The translations under genes and the position numbers were made by a program. From Anagrus nilaparvatae (Eukaryota; Arthropoda; Insecta; Hymenoptera; Mymaridae), in contig JAKSXM010000231.1 of the NCBI GenBank assembly GCA_022575985.1, positions 25,954,501 through 26,018,500 on the forward strand: a stretch of 64,000 nt of DNA, read 5' to 3'. The notes under the pieces were generated by a model. That model worked only from the letters and a program-made list of their open reading frames with translations, did no database searches and had not been told where the DNA came from. Below are positions 12,058-24,479 of this stretch, piece by piece (the first letter of the stretch is position 1; each line of letters opens with the position of its first letter).

Positions 12058-15000
12058 CACGTATTAAATTTTTCATTTCCCTTTCACTGATAGATGGCGC
12101 ATCGCTTTCTCATGAAAGAAATGAAATTTATATGATATATAAGCGGTGAATTTAGTTATTTACTTATAACTATTTTTAATTATAATACTTTTTAAGATAT
12201 GAAATGATCTTGTTGAACAAATCAAAATTATAATCTTAATATTTTATATATTCATTAAAAACTATTTTCCCTATTGCATTCTGTATTCATATATGCTTGA
12301 ATGATCTTATGCAATATAGAGGAATCTATTGATGATAAATAAAAAAAGTAAAATTTGATAGCAGCTATATCTAAGTATACCTGCATAAAATTATGTGTAA
12401 CCAAACACCAAATGTATTTATACGCTACACTTTAGTAACACTATAACGTGTAAATGTAATTTCACATCTTATTTCTCGTAAATTTCCAAGTTTTACAAGG
12501 ATTCTGTAGAATATAAAGTTTCCAACCCTAGTAAATTCACACAAATGCACGTTTTGTCTTACACAAGCATATTCATTCACAAACAATACGTACAAGTCTT
12601 TTATTTCGTTCCGCATTACAACCGCGAAAATTATAGTAAAATAATTCATAGAACAGGTCTAGTTGCACAATAAGAGAGAGCGAAATGGAAATATAACAAG
12701 AAGCTGGGTTACTTTGACTTTTTTGTTGTTTTAGAGGTTAAAAAACATTGAAATATATACGTATATTGTGTATAATATATACTTCCCAACTGAAAGAACT
12801 TAATTACTACCGTAGTCTTTTCATTTAACGCCATGTGCAAAGAATATTCACTCTGTAGAAGCTTTTGTTTTTTACCTTCTTTTTTTTTAGGTGTTGTACA
12901 TTCTTTAAAAAAAAGAATTGCAACTTTTTTAAAACTTTTATTTTAATAAAAAAAGGAATCATATATAAAAATGTGTCATAATTTCAAAGCACATTTAAAA
13001 TGTACAATTTAGTATCATTAAAATTAAATTTATGTAAATGTTACTTTTTTGCTTTCTTTGTAAATAAATTATTCTGTGTTTTTTTCTTTATGATTCTTTT
13101 TCTTTGACTGTCTGATTATAATTATGTAAAAGATTTTTAAAAGAGGATTCATCCTGTCTGAAATAAGTTCGTTTTTATTTTCATAGTTGATGAATTTAAT
13201 TTGCTAAATAATTTTAAAATCTTTTGGACTTTTAAATACATAGCTGTTTAATCATTTTAAATTGAGACTAAATTTATTGTTATATCAACGATTATTTACT
13301 TTCATTACAACAGAAAGTTTTTTATTAGTTTCGCACATTTAATGAAAATAATATTTTATAAGTTTATACAAATTTGACCAATTAAAATAAACTAAACATT
13401 AGCGAAAATTTTGGCAAAATATTTTTAACTACGCTGAATAATTATTCAACTTGCCAGAACCAAAAAATTTTTATGAGTTTGCCCTGAAAAATTTAAGTTG
13501 TGGCTTCAAAAATTTTTGTTCGTTTTCGCAGCAATTGGAATTCCATTTGGTCTAAGGTTGGTTCCAGGCGTTAAAATTTTTCGTATATGCATGAAATGCT
13601 GCACGCGGTTTTTCAAATCAGACGAAAACTAATAGAAAATGCAACAGGTCTGCAATAAAAAGCAATTGCTTAAATTTTCAAGCAAAACTTACATTTCATT
13701 ATAAAATCAATTCTGATTGTATGAATGATTAAGTCATGAAACCTTATGATGATCAGCATATATAAAAAATTTGTGGTCATATAGCAGCTAGGCAAAATTT
13801 TGATTAACTGCTTGAATGTCTAGTTGAATTTTCAAAAAATACAACGTATTAAAAATTAAGCAATATATATTTTTACAAGAAATGTTATGAAGTGTCATTT
13901 TTCATACTATTAGTTTTGCGAATTTTAGAAAATTTACAACGTAAGCGTCACTTAGACGTTGTCTAGGAAGCGGAGCCTAAATTTCCAGGTTCTTTTTTTC
14001 TTGGTGAAGATCAATTTTGGGCTACAATAACATGTACCTGAGGCCCAATTAAAGTATTTTTACATGCAGCTTTTGTAAAATTCTTATCACTGGGTGATAA
14101 ATATGAAAAAAAAATTACCCTTTTATCTTTTTTAATAATATAAAAAATTAGCATAAGTATATAAAATTTCATTGAAATGTACGTTAAAATGTGGCATATA
14201 TTATATTGTAAAAAAAAGAAATAAGTAGAGAATAAAATCAGTTTTATGGTTTCGAACGTCTCTGATGTCACCCTATATACAATTCAAATATTTTTCTTGA
14301 CAGCACGAGAGAGATAGATAATAATGTTTTATACTTTTTATATTGTCAATATTATTGAGTGTAGGAAAAAAAGTAGACGTTATTTAAATATATTTTTTAA
14401 ATAAATATTGATAGAATACACAAAGGTTGTAGTGTTGTTTTACAATTTTTACAAATATATTTTCACTTTCTTAAATTATACTTTACACTTGAGTATAAAA
14501 TCATTGAAATAAAGGAAATGAAATTATGTTGTAAAAATTGATTTTTTTTATTTTCCCAAGAATAAAAATTAAAGAAAACAATGTTGCTAGAAATCTACAT
14601 TTCTTTTTTAAATAAAAAGAATAAGAACTATTTTACACATTTTCTTTAAAAAAAAAAACTGAAATTCATACTTTTAAAATTTTTTATAATATGTAAATAT
14701 GTAAATGAAACTCTGAATATTTATGATCTTATAGAGGATTTAGTGTATTATAAAGATTATAATATAACAAAAACCATATGAAAATCTGACTTTTTAATTT
14801 TAAATTATAAATGAAAACTTTTACTAAGCTCAAATTATATTTTATAATAAATTTTTATAATTAACGTGAATAATAGCACTGGAATAATTAAATAAAATAC
14901 TTATAGATTTTCAGCCTTTTTTGAATTTATAAAAGGCAAGTTGGCAAAAAACGTTTACAAATTTCTGTGTATTTTATAGGTATTTTCGAGTTTTGGCATT

Positions 15001-16526
15001 TTTCAAACCAATTAAAATTAAGCCAATTACATGTTAGTAGTAATAAAAATAGTTTTTCAATTTAGCCTACAGCAAAATTTCTTCCTGAATCTAAATTTAG
15101 CATAATATTTGGATGACTGAATTTTCTATCTCTAAACTTTATATCTTTAATTTTACAATTTTTAAAAAGCTTTAAATTGGTCAAAAGGCTTGTTTTATTA
15201 TATACGTGTTAGGTTACTAATAATCCATTTTACAAAAATGTTAAATTTTTCGCCAAGACACATGAATAAATAAAAATCTTACCAAAAAAGGATTTTTTAG
15301 ATGACACCGTTCAAATTGATATGAATAAGTTTAGGTGATAATTTTTGTTTGTTTGCAGTATTTTTTCTAAAAATTGAATATTTTTTCAGTTTTTCTAAAA
15401 AAGTTTGAAATATGCAGACATTAATCTTAGGTGGCTTTCAACAAGTCTTTAAATCAACAAAATATTCAAAAGATGCAATAAAAGGCCCTAGACTGGCCTA
15501 TTTAATATTTTCTAATTAATACGTTTTATAAATAAATATAAATGAAATATATGTAAAAGAAAAATACATAAATGTATATTTATATATAAGAAAAGAGAAT
15601 ATAACTAAAGCACGTCAACGTAATTAGTAAAAGTCAGTCGAATGAGGTAAAATGTACGCGATGCACGAGTGCTGTCTACCAATCAGCTTGGTTAAAAGCA
15701 TTAAGACCTGAAAATGTAATTTAGAACCGCAATTAGACGACCTTTTATTTTTTTTTATTATACATTTTTTCTTCTTTTTTAACACACTAGACAAGTGGCT
15801 AAAAAAGATTATAAAAAAAAATTTTAACATTTATTAGATGTCGTTTTGTAGTCAATTTTAAAACTAAAAAAATATGCAAGAAGTATGTAATAAAAGTTTT
15901 ACGTGAGATTAAAAAAGACCATTTCTTTTTCTTCAATTTAAATTATTTTCCATATCTTTTTTTTAGTTAAATTAATTCTCGTAATTTGTAATAATTGATA
16001 TATTAGTAACTTCATTAAAGTATTTTTTTTATAAACTTTTTTTTCCTGTTAAGATAAAATTCACGTATAAAAAAAAAATTTTTCAACTTTTAATATTACT
16101 ATAAAAAATTTTAACTTTTTGTATGTAGAAAGATAAAATCAGTAATACGAGGTTACGTTAAAAAAATGGATGAGAAGATTTTAATGTTGTTATTTACGTT
16201 ATTTTTCGGTATTCAGATAAACTTTTTTTTAATCTTTATTTCATAAATCTCACAGAGTACTGTAAAAAAATTGATTTTCAAACGGCAACTAGCTGCCAAA
16301 TTTTCAGATATTTTTAAATCAAGCTTATTTTTTTGAGCATGAAAAGCTCCAATAAATCTCATTTTTATAAGAATAGTTTTTTTTTTCTTAAAAAATAAGC
16401 TTAGAATAAATAAATGTTTTATAAATGAAACAAAAATTACTATCCAAAAATTCATATTTTTGGTTTATTCACGAATGAATGAATTATGTAGTTTATTTGA
16501 AAAAGTTACAGAAATAAGTATAAAAA
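12058..16526. other. AT-rich intergenic DNA
   Basis: No convincing exon. The word TAGATGGC...CTTTCTCA(T/C)GAAAGAAA at 12090-12121 recurs at 51111-51150, so a small dispersed repeat begins just after the MITE. The rest is unstructured to my reading. Confidence 0.4.
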
Positions 16527-16655
16527 CTGTAGAAAGTAACTTTCTTAGATAAATAAAAAAAAATAGATTATTTACAAAAAATTAGTAAATTTTCAAAAAA
16601 ATTGGAATAAATTCGATAAAAATCGAAAATTAACGAATTTTAGTTTATTTACGAA
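16527..16655. mobile_element. CACTG-ended hairpin MITE, copy 4 (left-end fragment)
   Basis: CTGTAGAAAGTAACTTTCTT and the following TTAGTAAATTTTC words match the family's left half. It stops near 16655, where the LINE fragment begins, so the right half is lost. Confidence 0.6.
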
Positions 16656-16958
16656 TTAATTTATTCGCACTAGGGTTGAGGGACAACCAGTGGTAATTTC
16701 TGGTCTATTTGAGAGTTGGTATTTATGAAGGGCTCTTTTAAATCGACTTAGAGAAGGAAGGTATCGAATACTAGAAGGTAAAGAATTCCAGTACCTGATT
16801 CCTAATACTTGAAAGCTTTTGGTACCACAACCTTTAATAACATAAGGTACTATTAGTTTTTTAGTGGAGTATGGTCCTCTGGTTGTATCTCTAGGTCTGT
16901 ATTTTGAGAAAAAGTCAGTAAAGTATACGCGTTGGTTTATTCGTATTTTGTATTAGTA
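16656..16958 (-). pseudogene. C-terminal remnant of a non-LTR retrotransposon reverse-transcriptase ORF
   Basis: Read on the minus strand, an open frame from about 16958 to a TAA at 16656-16658 gives about 100 residues. They contain the conserved tail of Jockey/CR1-like ORF2 proteins: a 'T+G' segment (RDTTRGPYS), a 'VPYVIKGCGTKSFQVLGIRYWNSLPSSI' type block (positions about 16780-16870) and an 'SLSRFKRALHKY' helix. 'F-x-x-x-G-x-R-x-WN-x-LP-x-x-I ... FK+-L' is the family hallmark. Everything upstream (endonuclease, RT core) is absent; the frame is closed by a stop at about 16963. This is a 5'-truncated insertion of the kind target-primed reverse transcription leaves, later joined to MITE sequence. 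Confidence 0.75.
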
Positions 16959-16984
16959 TTTTGTAGTCCAGTACAGAGAAATAA

Positions 16985-17510
16985 TTTTTCAATTTGATGC
17001 GACCACTATTTTGGATGCAGAAGCAGCATCAACACATATGTCAGAGGAAGTCGTAGGTGTATCAAGGAGCACCGTTTCAAAAAATAATGCTAATAAATCT
17101 ATTGAACAAGAAACGTTTCCACTACCAGCTATAAGCCAGCTACCCCGGTAACTACTACCGAAGAAATAATACACAGAAATTAAAAAAAAATCACGTTTTA
17201 GAGAATCAAGATACAGCAGTAATCTAAAAATATTAATTTTTAAAATTATTGAATTTAGTAGATACAGCAAACATTGTAATAATATACTCTTGAAATGGCA
17301 ATTCTATTGCGAGAAAAGTGACATCTACATGTCATATAATGCGACATAGATTTACTATTATCATTATTATTATGGTTTTATGCCAATATAAAAAATATAT
17401 ATATTTATATAATTTACGTTATACACGAATAGAATATTTATATATACGAAATGAAAAAATTATTATTCAACCTAATATTTTATATTTTGCGACCAAATAT
17501 TATGTATAGT
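16985..17510. other. Unassigned stretch with a weak coding-like segment
   Basis: On the plus strand 16997-17152 reads as about 52 residues including 'EEVVGVSRSTVSK', which resembles the helix-turn-helix of transposon or repressor proteins. It stops at a TAA and has no start or splice support. It may be another transposon scrap; not called as a gene. Confidence 0.2.
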
Positions 17511-18189
17511 AACATAGAAAATTTCCAACAAAAAAAATTTAATTTAATTGAAGATTTTTATTTGTTTATCTAAGTGCATTACTTTCCTGAATTACAAAAA
17601 CAAAAACAAAATATTAAAAATTATAAAAGAAAAAAAATTTTTTCATTCTCAAAACAATAGTAAGTTAAGCTTATGTAAGAGCAAAGTCATTATATATGAA
17701 ATATGTAAAAAGAATAAAAAGTTGTATAAAAAAAAAAAATTTCATATTAAATCATATCATAAAAAAGATATAATTCATCTTTTTTTTATTATCTATACAA
17801 TTTTATAATAATGAAATAATAAAAAATGAAAATTTCTTTTTTTTATGTACAATAACGTATAAAAAATAGAATAGTTATTACTTTTTTTTTTTAGAATTTT
17901 CATTTTTTTTTTTTTTTTTTTTTATAAAAATTTAGTTTCAATTGTTAGAAATTATTTTATTTTTAGTAAGAAAACTATGAAAAAATTTAATGGTATCTGT
18001 CAAGTCAATTCAACTATTGACATAATTTTTGAAAAATAACTTACAAGCACAATAAGTGCAAGCATGATATAAGTAAGTCATGTAAATAAAAACTAAATAA
18101 TTTTAAGCCTTAATAAATTTTGTTAATACATCATTGGATAGCGATGGCAATGATAAAAAGAACTTTTTGAAGTTCAATTAAAAAATTTT
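17510..18189. other. AT-rich intergenic DNA
   Basis: Poly-A and poly-T tracts (a long T run near 17907-17925). No feature supported. Confidence 0.45.
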
Positions 18190-18465
18190 ATAACCGGTTT
18201 GTCTAACTACACAACCAACGAGCATGGAACATGTTCACTCATAACAGTAATAAATCCAAAAACCGAAATTACAATAAATCCCGAAATATTAATTATCCCA
18301 AATTCTTGTTAAATCTTATCAGAGCCCGAAGCCCTGACTCCCATTTCAAAATTTCTTATTCCCTAAATCGTAAATATTCTAAATCTATTTGACTTTTTCA
18401 CCCCCTTAAAAAGGTCCACCCCCCCTGCTGACCTGGACTTTTTCTAATACCCTATCCTTGAAATT
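18190..18465 (+). mobile_element. C-run-rich dispersed repeat, copy at 18.2 kb
   Basis: Begins with ACCGGTTTGTCTAACTACAC, then CATGGAACATGTTCACT, then the shared body (CCCTGACTCCCA, CCCTAAATCGTAAATATTCT) and two C runs (CACCCCC and CCACCCCCCC), ending near TACCCTATCC. The 5' 55 bases are almost identical to those at 22458-22512. Non-coding; class unknown. Confidence 0.6.
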
Positions 18466-18479
18466 TGTTACAAAAAAAC

Positions 18480-21396
18480 TTATTTCTAAATTTTGAAATT
18501 TTTTTTTTATATTAAAATATACTTACTGTAATAATACTTGAGATCCCAAATTTTCATGTATAAAATCTGATATTCTCTAATACTGTACATAATACAGTAA
18601 GTATACTTAATGAACTTTTTAATTTTTTACTTTATTATTCAATCAATCAATCGTATAAACTGAAAGATTAATTATTCAATTAAAAAGTTAAAATAAAGGA
18701 AAAAGTTGAACGTTATACAAAATACATTCTGAATTAATTGTAAATTATTAATTCTCCCTTTTTTATGTACTTAAGATAAAAAAAATGATTTCTATAAAAT
18801 AAAAGTTGTTTTAGGTAAACAACAGTAGTTTAATTTATAGTGCAAATACAATAACTAAGTATATTTGCTTTTTATATATTTTTTCAAAATCATAATTTCA
18901 ATTCTTTTTCTACATTTAAAATAAATATTTTATACGCAAATATACTCTTATGTTGTCACAATTCCAATAAAAATAAATCAAAGCGATGACAAATATATAT
19001 TTGCACGTATGAAACAATGTTTTAAGAAAATATAATTTAATAACACTCGCAACCATTCCAATAAGAGTTATGTCCATCAAAAATTTTATATTTATGAACT
19101 TTATTTGTAGTTAAATTTATTGTCCTTTTTTTCTGATAATAAATTTAAATTAAAATAAATATTCAAATATATTATTTTATTAAAAGATAAACATTTGAAA
19201 ATTATACATTATAATTTTACCTTGCTTGAAAAATTACTTGGGTGTTTGCATAAAAATAGTTAAGAATTGCAAATAAACTCTTTCAAAGTATGAAATTTAA
19301 TTTAAATAAGTAACCCCTGAAGATAGTCATAAAGTTTTCTCAAATTTTTATTAAATGACAGAAAAGTGGGAGATTCTGTTACATTTATGTTACCATTTTT
19401 TACAAATGTTTTTTTTACAAGTCAATATTTATCACGATCTTTATGGAGCTATATCTGGAGGATGATTCAAGGAATCTAGACAAGTAAGGATTTTTGGGTC
19501 ACTTGACATTTTTAATATTTTCACACCTTACTTTTTTCAAAAATTTTAATTTTGGCATTTAAAAATTGGACATTTTGGATCAAATGTGCATTATGCAAAT
19601 ATAATGGTTAAATATAATGCTTATACATAAAAATTCAAACGATTGGAAATATTTTCATTAAATTACTAGATAGGAGAGTTCTTTGGTAGCTAATTTTTAA
19701 CATGTAGGTTCGTACTTCTAGGTCCAGAAAACTCATTTACATAAACGGAGAGTATCTGCTACATATATTTCAAAACATGTTTATAACTATATGGTGCAAT
19801 TTAATGTTTCAAACAATGAGAAATCCACTAATATAAAAGTGGTTACAACGGAATGTGTCTTACAAAGGCAAAAATGAACTTTTAATGAAAATTTTAAATC
19901 TTGAAAATTAAGAAGGCTAAAAAGGTGAAGTTGCAGGATGAAAATGGATTTCTCTAAAATAAAGATCCTAAGAGACTAAAATCATGATTTTTCGAGAAAT
20001 CACGAGATTGACACCCTGATGGATATAGTAGACGCTTTATTCGACAGAAATAAGTTTATCGTAACCGCTACGTTTGTTACAAGTAAGGCTAATTATATAT
20101 AATGCACATTTTCTTAATTCTCGGAATACGAAATTTGATTGCGTTTCCATGATTTTGTCAATAGACTGCAGATAGAGTTAGTTACTGCTACAAGCATTAA
20201 AATTCTATATGTATTTTATCAGTGCTAAAATTAATTTTTCCTCATTCACGTAGTAAACGAATCATAATATTTTATTTGATTTAGTCCGACAGTTTCACCT
20301 AAAAAGTAAATATGTCATTTTATATTTTATAATTTATACATGTTTTCATATACGTATCTTTGCAAATTTTCTGTATGAAAGGTTTTTTCCTTAATTATAC
20401 TAAAATCATACAAAAAATTTTATGGCTTCAAGCTTGTCACAGAGACGATTTTATAATAGATTTTACTTAACTTCAACCTATAATAACAAGTGTAACCGTA
20501 AGAAATGTAAATTTATACAAAATAGTTTCATTGGATTACGTATGAATGACGCATATATTATAATATATCTGAGCTTGTGTGGAAAATCACAGGTGCTTCA
20601 GGTCATTTTTATGCATATTTGCAAACGTAAATTAAATACATAGAATGAAATGTAAAGCTGACACTAAAAAAACTCTACTATTTTTTAAATATTAATTTAA
20701 TTTTAGAACAAGAAAGTTTATCGAATTTTTTAAAATGACAATAATTCAATATGAAAGAATTAAAGATTTTAAATTATTATAAAAAATATTAAAAAAAAAA
20801 AATTTAATCAAAATCAGTTTAAAGCATACGTTATTTTAATGTCTTGGACAGCTCATCTTTTGAATTAATTACATTAATTTAAATGCATACTATAAACACA
20901 CCCACTATTATATAATAAAATACTAAAAAAAATTAATGTTTGAATTCATTCAAAAGTTGTGTTAATTAAGCTAAAATAACTAAAGATACTCTTTCTTTAT
21001 TTATATTATATATATTATATACTGCACTTAAATTTATTTTCATGCCATTTTGAATTTTCTTGCAACTTTGTAACATAAATGTCTAACTTTAATTTTTACG
21101 CTAGAGAAATACTCGTCTTCCGTTTTATTTTTAAAATACTAATGACAATTTCAACATAATACATTGACGACTTGTTACAATTTTATACCATCTAACTATT
21201 AGATTTTATAATGTCTTATGTTTTTTAATTGGCTAGTATTCTGAATAGTGCCAATAACGTGAAATATGCTCTTATTTTAGAACAGTTCAGTTTCAAGTTT
21301 AGAATTAATAAATTTAAAAAATAAAAACAACTTTTATCGACCTGAGTAACATATTAGCAAGAAATTTTGAAGACTTAATATATGAGAAAATCTATA
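18480..21396. other. AT-rich intergenic DNA
   Basis: No gene supported. A 73-codon ORF at 20422-20643 has no splice signal, domain or composition that would set it apart. Confidence 0.4.
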
Positions 21397-21852
21397 CACT
21401 GTAAAAAGTAACTTTCTTATATTAACAAAAAAATTAGAACATTTTCGAAAAATTAGTAAATTTTCGAAAAATTTGTAAATATTCGAAAAAAATCGTATAT
21501 TTACTAAAATTAGTATATTAACGAAAAATTCGAGTATTCTCGATTTTTTTTTGTGAGTTCGCAAGAAAAATTGATAGTTTACAATTTTTTTTGAAAACTT
21601 TCAAAAAATAGTTGTAAATTTCCGAAAAATAGTTGTGAATTTACAACTTTTTTCGTAAATTGTTTGTGAATTTACAACTTTTTACGTAAATTCACAAAAA
21701 AAAATCAAGAATTCTCAAATTTTTCGAAAATATATTAAATTTAGTAAATTTACGATTTTTATCGAATGTTTATAAAATTTTTTGAAAATTTACTAATTTT
21801 TCGAAAAAATTCTATTTTTTTTGTAAATCTAAGAAAGTTACTTTTTACAGTG
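21397..21852. mobile_element. CACTG-ended hairpin MITE, copy 5 (complete, flanked by TA)
   Basis: CACTGTAAAAAGTAACTTTC at the left and its inverse ending CAGTG at the right, both next to TA (TA|CACTG...CAGTG|TA). The internal duplication of the 'TTGTGAATTTACAACTTTTT' segment (21630-21690) makes it longer than the other copies. The minus-strand ORF across it is repeat-derived. Confidence 0.85.
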
Positions 21853-22457
21853 TACCAACAGTTCCAGTTCTAGTTATACTGCTACAAAGTTTTCGGTTAT
21901 AGCAACCAGAATTTCGATTGCCACTACCTTAATTTTGTTGAGTCAGCCCGAGAAAATGATAAAAAATGTATAGTTCTAAAAAGTTATGTTTAGTGAAAAA
22001 AAAAATAAAGTTCTAAAAAAAATATTTTTTTCAAGTTCCATCATGCCGTGGTGCTCGCATTTTAAATGAGTAAAAATTATTTTTTTCTTACCTTTTATAA
22101 ACCTATTTATTTTTAAACGAACATAAAATTACTGCTGCCACAACCAGAAGTCCGGTAGTTAATTACGTAAGCAAATGAAATTCCGATATCGAAAAAATTT
22201 ACACAGAAATGGTAGTTTTGTGTGAATCAAAGGAAAATTTTCAAATTTATACTAGACATTTTTTTTTTAATTTTAAAAAATGAGTTTGCATTAAAAAATA
22301 TCAAATGAAGTAATTATTTAATTTTAGGACTTCACCATTTTCAAACAGACCCCTTAAAGGACACTAAAATTTAAAAACACGTGTAAAATTTTTCGAGTAA
22401 TCTGAATTCAAAGTCATTTCAATTTGGTCACGTCACTTGAAAGCAAATTCAAAAAAT

Positions 22458-24240
22458 TTATAACTGGTTTGTGTAACTACACAACCAACGAGCATGGAAC
22501 ATGTTCACTTAACACGGATAATACAGTATCTATTGTGTTCATAATATAAATATTTATATCCAAATATTTATAATTAGATTTTTATTATAGAAATCATGCT
22601 GCTTAGACATCAAAGTGAACAAAATTAATTAAATTTTCAAATTATTATAGTTTTTTAAATAATATTATTTTATTTTTTATTAATTTTTACAATAAATTCT
22701 TTAAAAATTCTGCACCAATGGTCCCTAGGTACTTCTGCACCAATGCTCTCTAGGTACTTCTGCACCAAAGGTCTTTAGGGACTTCTGCACCAAAGGTTCC
22801 TAGGTACTTCTGCACCAAAGGTCTTTAGAGACTTCTGCACCATAGGTCCCTAGGTACTTCTGCACCAAAGGTTTTTAGAGACTTCTGCACCATAGGTCTC
22901 TAGGTACTTCTGCACCAATGCTTCCTAGGTACTTCTGCACAAAAGGTTTCTAAGTACTTCTGCACCAAAGGTCTTTAGGGACTTCTGACCCATAGGTCTC
23001 TAAGTACTTCTGCACCAATGCTCCTTAGGTACTTCTGCACCAAAGGTTCCTACGTACTTCTGCACCATAGGTTCCTAGGTACTTCTGCACCAAAGGTTCC
23101 TAGGTACTTCTACTCCAAAGGTTCCTAGATATTTCTGCACCAAAGGTCTTTACGGACTTCTGCACCATAGGTCCCTAGGTACTTCTGCACCAATGCTCCG
23201 TAGGTACTTCTGCACCAAAGGTTCCTAAGTACTTCTGCACCAAAGGTCTTTAGGGACTTCTGCACCATAGGTCTCTAAGTACTTCTGCACTAATGCTCCC
23301 TAGTTACTTCTGTACCAAAGATCTTTAGGAACTTCTGCACCAAAAGTTCCAAGGTACTTCTGCACCAAAGGTTCCTAGGTATTTCTGCACTAAAGATCTT
23401 TAGGGGCTTCTGCACCATAGGTCCCTAGGTACTTCTGCACCAATGCTCCCTAGGTACTTCTGCACGAAGTACTTCTGCACCAAAGGTCTTTAGGGACTTC
23501 TGCACCATAGGTCTCTAAGTACTTTTGCACCAATGCTCCCTAGTTACTTCTGCACCAAAGGTTCCTAGATACTTCTGCACCAAAGGTTCCTAGGTACTTC
23601 TACATCATAGGTCCCTAGGTACTTCTGCACCAAAGGTTCCTAAGTACTTCTGCACCAAAGGTCTTTAGGGACTTCTGCACCATAGGTCTCTAAGTACTTC
23701 TGCACCAATGCTCCCTAGTTACTTCTGCACCAAAGGTTCCTAGGTACTTCTGCACCAACGGTTCCTAGGTACTTCTGCACCAAAGGTTCCTAGGTACTTC
23801 TGCATCATAGGTCCCTAGGTACTTCTGCACCAAAGGTTCCTAAGTACTTCTGCACCAAAGGTCTTTAGGGACTTCTGCACCATAGGTCTCTAAGTACTTC
23901 TGCACCAATGCTCCCTAGTTACTTCTGCACCAAAGGTTCCTAGGTACTTCTGCACCAACGGTTCCTAGGTACTTCTGCACCAAAGGTTCCTAGGTACTTC
24001 TGCATCATAGGTCCCTAGGTACTTCTGCACCAAAGGTTCCTAGGTACTTCTGCACCAAAGGTCTTTAGGGACTTCTGCACCATAGGTCCTTAGGTACTTC
24101 TGCACCAAAGTCCCTGAATCGTAAATATTCTAAGTCCATTTGACCCCCCCCCCTAAAAACGTCACTTTTTCACCACCCCCCCCCCTGCCGAGCCGGACTT
24201 TTTCAATTACCCCATCCAATGAACATGTTCCATGTTAAAA
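22458..24240 (+). mobile_element. C-run-rich dispersed repeat carrying a minisatellite
   Basis: The left part (AACTGGTTTGTGTAACTACA then CATGGAACATGTTCACTT) and the right part (CCCTGAATCGTAAATATTCT, two long C runs, CCGGACTTTTTCAATTACCC, then TGAACATGTTCCATGTT) belong to the same family as the copy at 18190. The ends form an inverse repeat, CATGGAACATGTTCA / TGAACATGTTCCATG. Between them lies the 25-bp array, which is absent from the other copies. Confidence 0.6.
22707..24112 (+). repeat. 25-bp minisatellite, about 56 units, with a 200-bp higher-order repeat
   Basis: The unit is ACTTCTGCACCAAAGGTTCC plus TAGGT, with a constant ACTTCTGCACCA half and a variable half (AAGGTTCCTAGGT, AAGGTCTTTAGGG, TAGGTCTCTAAGT, ATGCTCCCTAGTT). 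From about 23590 to 24000 the order of variants repeats exactly every eight units: the marker TAGGTACTTCTGCATCATAG (or its one-base variant) falls at 23591, 23791 and 23991. A few units are shortened (near 23465). The unit length is not a multiple of three and no frame stays open, so this is not a protein repeat. Confidence 0.95.
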
Positions 24241-24339
24241 TTTAAAATAAAAATAATTTAATGAGTACTAATTTTCTGGGTGAAAAAAGTTTATGAAACA
24301 CGAAATTTAAGCCCAATTAGAAAATAAACTTTCAACCGT

Positions 24340-24478
24340 TTTGTGAATTCACAAACGACGAAACATGAAACATGTTTAAGTCTCTAAATCAAAATGATTC
24401 TAAATCCATTTGACCCCCCCCCCCAAAGTGACATGTTTGAGATACACCCCTGCCTATAAACATGTTCCATGTTAAAAA
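24340..24478 (+). mobile_element. Short C-run-rich dispersed repeat, complete mini-copy
   Basis: About 140 bases: ACCGTTTTGTGAATTCACAA, GAAACATGAAACATGTTTAA, one body segment (AAGTCTCTAAATCAAAATGA), one C run, then AAACATGTTCCATGTT. It shows the minimal form of the family: ends plus one C-rich core. Confidence 0.55.
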
Positions 24479-24479
24479 A

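Noticed and set aside
14011..14271. 86-codon minus-strand ORF
   Set aside because: Hydrophobic Ile/Phe/Tyr/Lys translation typical of AT-rich non-coding DNA; no splice or domain evidence.
16989..17270. 93-codon minus-strand ORF, and the plus-strand 'VGVSRSTVSK' helix-turn-helix look
   Set aside because: The minus frame has no homology I know. The plus frame is only suggestive, short and stop-bounded, so neither is called a gene.
21334..21564. 76-codon minus-strand ORF
   Set aside because: Encoded by the end of a hairpin MITE; low-complexity Phe/Ile/Asn content.
22707..24112. Possible CRISPR array
   Set aside because: Units are contiguous 25-bp tandem repeats without spacers, in a eukaryotic setting.
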